From Pseudomonadota bacterium (GTDB lineage Bacteria; Pseudomonadota; Alphaproteobacteria; Rhizobiales; Xanthobacteraceae): a stretch of 64,000 nucleotides of DNA. The stretch is from contig JAFAGM010000042.1 of NCBI GenBank assembly GCA_023422775.1, positions 24,001-88,000 on the forward strand, given 5' to 3'. The notes below the pieces were generated by a model. That model saw only the letters and a list, made by a program, of their open reading frames with translations. It did not search any database and had not been told where the DNA came from. Shown piece after piece: positions 59,835 to 64,000 of the stretch (position 1 is the stretch's first letter; each line of letters begins with the position of its first letter). The translations under genes were made by a program, and so were the position numbers.

Positions 59835-60296
59835 CTACAACATCGCGAAGGCGCTCGAGACCATCGCAACCGGCTTGTTGTCGGTGGCGGACGAAAGCGT
59901 GACGCGGCCGAAGCTCATGGTGCGGCCGAGCCGCACCACGCGCGCATCGGCGAGCACGTCGGACGCCGTCACCGCGCGCATGAAATGCGTGGTCTGGTCC
60001 ACCGTCGTCATCGCCCGATAGCTGCGATTGGCGGCGAGGTTGGCGATCACCATCGCGGTATCGGCAAAGGCCATCAGCGCCTGGCCGGAGACGATGCCGC
60101 CGTTGCGGCACAGCCGTTCGGAGAACGGCATGCGCAGGATCGCCCCGGGCTGCCAATCGGCGTCGCCGGAAGGGTTGCAATCGAAACCCTCGATCGACAG
60201 GTTGAGATCCATTACCCATGGCGCAAAGACTTCGCCAAGCAGGCGTCTTGCGTCCGCGATGCCGAATTCGGTGCCTTGTGGCGGCTGTTGTTGCAT
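59835..60296 (-). CDS. PaaI-type hot-dog thioesterase
   Basis: 153 residues from ATG 60296. LCRNGGIVSGQALMAFADTAMVIA is the PaaI/thioesterase signature with Asp for catalysis; YRAMTTVDQTTHFMRAV and GRTMSFGRVTLSSATDNKPVAMVSSAFAML (in parts) complete the fold. It likely hydrolyses an acyl-CoA. No linked pathway gene is visible. Confidence 0.85.
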   Translation of the reverse strand: MQQQPPQGTEFGIADARRLLGEVFAPWVMDLNLSIEGFDCNPSGDADWQPGAILRMPFSERLCRNGGIVSGQALMAFADTAMVIANLAANRSYRAMTTVDQTTHFMRAVTASDVLADARVVRLGRTMSFGRVTLSSATDNKPVAMVSSAFAML

Positions 60297-60563
60297 GAAC
60301 GCCGGTTCCTCGCCCGTTGTTGTTGTCAGCCGCATTGTAATGGCGGTTGCGGCGAAGGGAACACCGGCGCCGGTGCGGCTTCACCCAAATGCGGCCTTGT
60401 CTGGGACGATTGGACGCAATCGCGGAAACCACGCAAATCCGGCCGGGTTTTGCCGCGTTCGCATGCGCCGCCCAAAAGGTTGGGGCCGGTGCGCTTGGCG
60501 GCGCGGTTGGGCCGGTGTTATCCTTGCAAAAATGCAAAAGGCGAGCGTCCAAAGGAGATCGTT

Positions 60564-60836
60564 ATGAGAATGCTGAGCGCGGCCGTGGTGATGGTCTTGT
60601 TGACGGCGCCGGCCTACGCGCAGATGCCGAACATCAACATGATGCCGGACGTCCAGTCCAAGTCACCGGAGGAAAAGGAGCAGGATGCGATCAGGGACAA
60701 GGCCTATAAGGATTCCCTGAAGAAGATTCCCGACGCCAAGGCCTCTTCCGATCCGTGGGGCACCATGCGCAGCACCGATGCTCCCAAGGCCGCGCCGGCC
60801 AGGCAGAGGACCAAGACCGGAAGCAGCAGCCAGTAG
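60564..60836 (+). CDS. Small exported conserved hypothetical protein
   Basis: 90 residues from ATG 60564 with AAAGGAG upstream. Signal peptide MRMLSAAVVMVLLTAPAYA is followed by a charged, Lys-rich mature part (SPEEKEQDAIRDKAYKDSLK, ASSDPWGTMR). I recognise this DPWG-containing family from Bradyrhizobium; its function is unknown. An inverted TTGCA-N4-TGCAA lies about 30 bases upstream. Confidence 0.7.
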   Translation: MRMLSAAVVMVLLTAPAYAQMPNINMMPDVQSKSPEEKEQDAIRDKAYKDSLKKIPDAKASSDPWGTMRSTDAPKAAPARQRTKTGSSSQ

Positions 60837-60912
60837 GGCCGCATCGGCGAGTAGGATTCGTTCCCCGCTGCCGCTATATTCGACCTGCCGTCATGTGGTC
60901 TGGAGCTGCGAC

Positions 60913-61143
60913 ATGGTCTTTCGTCCGCGCGATCTCGCGAGCCGGATGGCCGGCCGGCGCAAGCCGGGTGACGGCTACCTGCGCGAGACTTTTACCCTGC
61001 CGCGTGACGAGGCGCGGGCGAGGGCGAGGGACTTCCTCAATCGCTATCCCAAGGCGGCCTATATGAGCGCGGTGGAGAGCTGGCGCGAACTGCCCGGCGG
61101 CGAGATCGAATTCACGATGCGTCGGTTGGGGAGCGCGGATTAG
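60913..61143 (+). CDS. Small conserved hypothetical protein
   Basis: 76 residues from ATG 60913. Soluble, basic protein (GYLRETFTLPRDEARARARDFLNRYPKAAYMSAVESWRELP in parts, IEFTMRRL). Helix-strand pattern without known domain; relatives are common in Bradyrhizobium. It follows the exported 90-residue gene by 76 bases in the same direction and converges on the next gene. Confidence 0.65.
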   Translation: MVFRPRDLASRMAGRRKPGDGYLRETFTLPRDEARARARDFLNRYPKAAYMSAVESWRELPGGEIEFTMRRLGSAD

Positions 61144-61170
61144 GATATCGAGGCCGTCGGATCGGGCGGA

Positions 61171-61350
61171 CTATTTGTTCTCCGCTTTTTTCAGCTCGCG
61201 ATCGATCCGCAACTGCACCCGTCGCACGGCAAGCAGCTGCAGCCTGGCTTCGGTCTTGCCGCTGACGATCCTGTCGCCAATGCGGAATTGCCATTTCCAC
61301 AAGCCCGGGGCGGCGGCTGTGACGGTGTATTCGACGCCCTTGTGAATCAT
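61171..61350 (-). CDS. Small conserved hypothetical protein
   Basis: 59 residues from ATG 61350; the open frame continues to 61425. The sequence GVEYTVTAAAPGLWKWQFRIGDRIVSGKTEARLQLLAVRRVQLRIDREL (in parts) has a strand-strand-helix pattern that I recognise from many rhizobial proteins of this size. Function unknown. Confidence 0.65.
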   Translation of the reverse strand: MIHKGVEYTVTAAAPGLWKWQFRIGDRIVSGKTEARLQLLAVRRVQLRIDRELKKAENK

Positions 61351-61758
61351 GCCAACAATCTCGCAACGGCCAGCCGTATCGTGGTCGGACTTGTCACTTA
61401 AGATTGTAGTTAGCAAAGCACACATATTGGAGTGGTAATTTGCGCCGACCGGGCGCGAAAGCAGGGTTTCGCCATAACGGGGGCGGAACCGAAAGGTTCC
61501 ATTTGTTCAATAATGCACTTTTCGGCCGGCCGGATGGTGCGCGCCCGCCGCTTGGGCGCGGGCCCTGTTCCGGGATGGCGACCTCAACAAAAGCGCTGCG
61601 CCGCTCAAGCGGAGTATGCTCGCTTGGCGGCGCAGGCCTATTCCCCGAGTGATGCAATGTCCCAGGCAAAAATAAGTCTGGGCAGAAGGCAAAAGGTTCA
61701 ATGGTTCGATATGAATTTCCGAGGGCCGGATTTCGCCACGGCCTGCGGACGCCTCCGC
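61351..61758. other. Intergenic region with one hairpin
   Basis: 408 bases. A perfect GGAACC-GAAA-GGTTCC hairpin with a stable tetraloop lies at 61485-61500. The long plus-strand frame through here is not supported by codon use or a ribosome site. Otherwise nothing is recognised. Confidence 0.45.
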
Positions 61759-61932
61759 CTACTGCGAACGCGTGGGAGGCGGCTGGCGCGACGGGGTGTG
61801 GGGTCGCGACGGTCCGTCCGGCCTGACCGGCTCGGGGGTCCTTGCCGGCTCCGGCTGCCGGTTGAGCGGCGAGAGGCTGGCGGCGAGGTGGAGGGGGATG
61901 GGGCGGTCGGTGATGTGGCTGAGCTGTTGCAT
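61759..61932 (-). CDS. Possible 57-residue proline-rich protein
   Basis: ATG 61932 to TAG 61759. Begins MQQLSHITDRPIPLHLAASL and continues Pro/Arg-rich (PARTPEPVRPDGPSRPHTP). No ribosome site is obvious and competing frames exist, so this is a weak call. Confidence 0.35.
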   Translation of the reverse strand: MQQLSHITDRPIPLHLAASLSPLNRQPEPARTPEPVRPDGPSRPHTPSRQPPPTRSQ

Positions 61933-62064
61933 GCGGCAAACAATACCGCGGCCACCTTGACGACCCGTTCAGGCGAAGCGGCAAGCAAACCTAAAATTGT
62001 AGGGATGTACATCCGGCGAGTAAACGATGAGGCCGCCGATGGCGTGGCGGCCTCATCGCGAGAG

Positions 62065-62244
62065 CTAGCCCTTCGGCTGCTCCACATCCGGCGCCTTGGG
62101 GCTGGCATCCGGCGCCGCCTTACTCCGGGCCGACAGGTCGGCGGCCTTGGCGAGATAGCCCGCCGCAATGTCGGGATCCGTCGTCGCCTTCGCAAATCGG
62201 AGCAATGTCGCCGCTTGTTCCGTCAGATATTTCTTGCCCGGCAC
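62065..62244 (-). CDS. Small conserved helical protein
   Basis: 59 residues from GTG 62244 with GAGGGG about 7 bases upstream. MPGKKYLTEQAATLLRFAKA followed by TDPDIAAGYLAKAADLSAR is a two-helix pattern that I recognise in Bradyrhizobium small proteins; the tail is Pro/Asp-rich. Soluble; function unknown. Confidence 0.65.
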   Translation of the reverse strand: MPGKKYLTEQAATLLRFAKATTDPDIAAGYLAKAADLSARSKAAPDASPKAPDVEQPKG

Positions 62245-62452
62245 TATTTGATCCCCTCACTGGCCGTCACCCGATGCGATGACGCGGCAGCGAGCAATCC
62301 GTTCCAGGGGAAAGTGCAAAAGTGAACGCTGCGGCAAGCAGGCCACGGCGTGGAACCGGGGGCAATTGCGGAAGCCGTCCAGCAGGATGCGGGGTGAACC
62401 GATCAATGCGGATGAAGGGCCTGCGAAAGCGCAATGCCCATGGTGGCCGTCC

Positions 62453-62665
62453 TTATTTGTCGGTCAGCATCATCGCCATCAGGCCCCATGCCATGGTCGC
62501 AATGACGGGGATGGCCATCAGGGAGGGACGGCGGCAAAGGCTCTCCGCCATCGAACAGGTTGAGCCGCCGGACCATCCATTGTCGTAAGCCAGTCCGACG
62601 AAGATGATCGACAGGGCGCCGAGGCCTACTGCCAGTACGAGGGCGGAAATACCGAGGGTACGCAT
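62453..62665 (-). CDS. Small two-helix membrane protein
   Basis: 70 residues with two hydrophobic helices (LGISALVLAVGLGALSIIFVGLA and LMAIPVIATMAWGLMAMML) and a short Cys-containing loop (STCSMAESLC). Orientation and partners are unknown. Reads as a real inner-membrane protein because of the clean helix pattern. Confidence 0.6.
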   Translation of the reverse strand: MRTLGISALVLAVGLGALSIIFVGLAYDNGWSGGSTCSMAESLCRRPSLMAIPVIATMAWGLMAMMLTDK

Positions 62666-62821
62666 GATCGAAACTCGAAGGTTTAATGCGAAATCTTATA
62701 GTGGAACCTTCGAATGGAACCAGAGCCAAATTCTGTTGCGAATGCGACAGTTCCCGGACCGGAACTGACAAAGAAAATGTCCCGTGACGGGACGGTGAAG
62801 GGGCCGCCAGCCGAGGCGGCC

Positions 62822-62992
62822 TCAATCTTCGGTGCGCCAGGCTCCCAGGAGAAATCTGCGCTTCGGTTTGGGGCCTGCCTGCTTTTCAACATCCGGCAGA
62901 TCGACGCCATGTCGCTTCATCCAGAACCGAATTGCCACGCCGAGGATCAAAAACGGCGTCACATAAATCGCGAAAACCTCGAGTGCCTTCAT
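62822..62992 (-). CDS. 56-residue membrane-anchored protein
   Basis: ATG 62992 to TGA 62822. One N-terminal helix (ALEVFAIYVTPFLILGVAI) followed by FWMKRHGVDLPDVEKQAG and a basic end KRRFLLGAW. I recognise this pattern as a conserved Bradyrhizobium small protein. It is divergent from recA, with the SOS box between them. Confidence 0.6.
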   Translation of the reverse strand: MKALEVFAIYVTPFLILGVAIRFWMKRHGVDLPDVEKQAGPKPKRRFLLGAWRTED

Positions 62993-63080
62993 GGCCGTTT
63001 CCCCGCGATCGAGAATTGGGACACTAGCAAATCCAGGCTTGGATGCGAGGGAGGATGCGAGGGGAGGAGGGAGTCAACAA

Positions 63081-63095
63081 GAACATATTGCGAAC
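63081..63095. promoter_or_regulatory. LexA (SOS) box upstream of recA
   Basis: GAAC-ATATTGC-GAAC matches the alphaproteobacterial LexA consensus GAAC-N7-GAAC, about 80 bases before the recA start. It places recA under SOS control and could also affect the divergent small gene. Confidence 0.85.
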
Positions 63096-63174
63096 ATGGA
63101 ACAAAGGTGGTACAAGATTCCTGTTGCCGCCCGTTTGTCCCGCTCGCGAATCCCCGCCATAAGGAGCACGTACC

Positions 63175-64000
<826 letters not shown>

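Noticed and set aside
61432..62325. 297-codon plus-strand frame
   Set aside because: It has no ribosome site, an Arg-rich composition and overlaps better supported small minus-strand genes.

Overview
The window looks like chromosomal DNA of a Bradyrhizobium-type alphaproteobacterium (Bradyrhizobium or a close Nitrobacteraceae relative). The evidence is high GC content, TTAA-N7-TTAA (CtrA-type) boxes at flagellar genes, an alphaproteobacterial GAAC-N7-GAAC SOS box at recA, a CckA kinase beside flhB, several mosaic palindromic intergenic repeats of the kind common in Bradyrhizobium, and many small orphan proteins typical of that group. I see no rRNA, tRNA, CRISPR array, transposase or prophage. 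Genus assignment is from recognition, not from a database search.

Layout. 0-2.4 kb: tandem LuxR-type response regulators and an AraC-type regulator. 2.5-7.3 kb: two small genes and a large exported TPR protein preceded by a CtrA-type box. 7.4-13.3 kb: an accessory stretch of small proteins (two related coiled-coil proteins, a 32-residue membrane peptide, a DUF1488-like protein, a zinc-ribbon protein), a GlcD-type FAD oxidase and a copy of a palindromic repeat. 13.4-23.1 kb: motility and cell-cycle block with a GGDEF cyclase, fliP and fliO on the minus strand, and flgB-flgC-fliE-fliQ-fliR-flhB then cckA on the plus strand. 23.2-29.3 kb: Tim44-like and lectin-like exported proteins, a tandem DUF3606 protein with a histone-H1-like tail, GST, GFA and ICMT-type enzymes, and a BrnT/BrnA toxin-antitoxin pair.

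29.4-41 kb: class I fumarase, MaoC and DUF429 genes; a carotenoid-oxygenase locus with a divergent TetR and a nearby two-gene membrane operon that carries the same pair of operators; a SET-domain protein with a lysine-rich repeat tail; an NsrR-truncated haemoglobin-small membrane protein module around a perfect palindrome; and two small membrane-type genes. 41-50.1 kb: an XRE/MmyB regulator, then an amide-utilisation island with a divergent MarR, an AmiC-like sensor without signal peptide, a signature amidase and a complete Liv/Urt-type ABC importer with its own exported binding protein.

50-64 kb: DsbA-type oxidoreductase, HicBA, NIPSNAP, a translationally coupled GNAT and JmjC-like cupin pair, a caspase-like (metacaspase-type) exported protein followed by a PQQ dehydrogenase, a 770-base gene-free block built of structured repeats, a PilZ protein, a thioesterase, several very small genes, and recA running off the window end.

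The best candidates for undescribed biology are the shared double-operator TetR regulon (carotenoid cleavage plus YciB-type membrane operon), the cytoplasmic AmiC-like sensor paired with MarR, the SET and DUF3606 proteins with H1-like tails, the small membrane partner of the NO-responsive haemoglobin, and the multi-stem repeat element near 59 kb.
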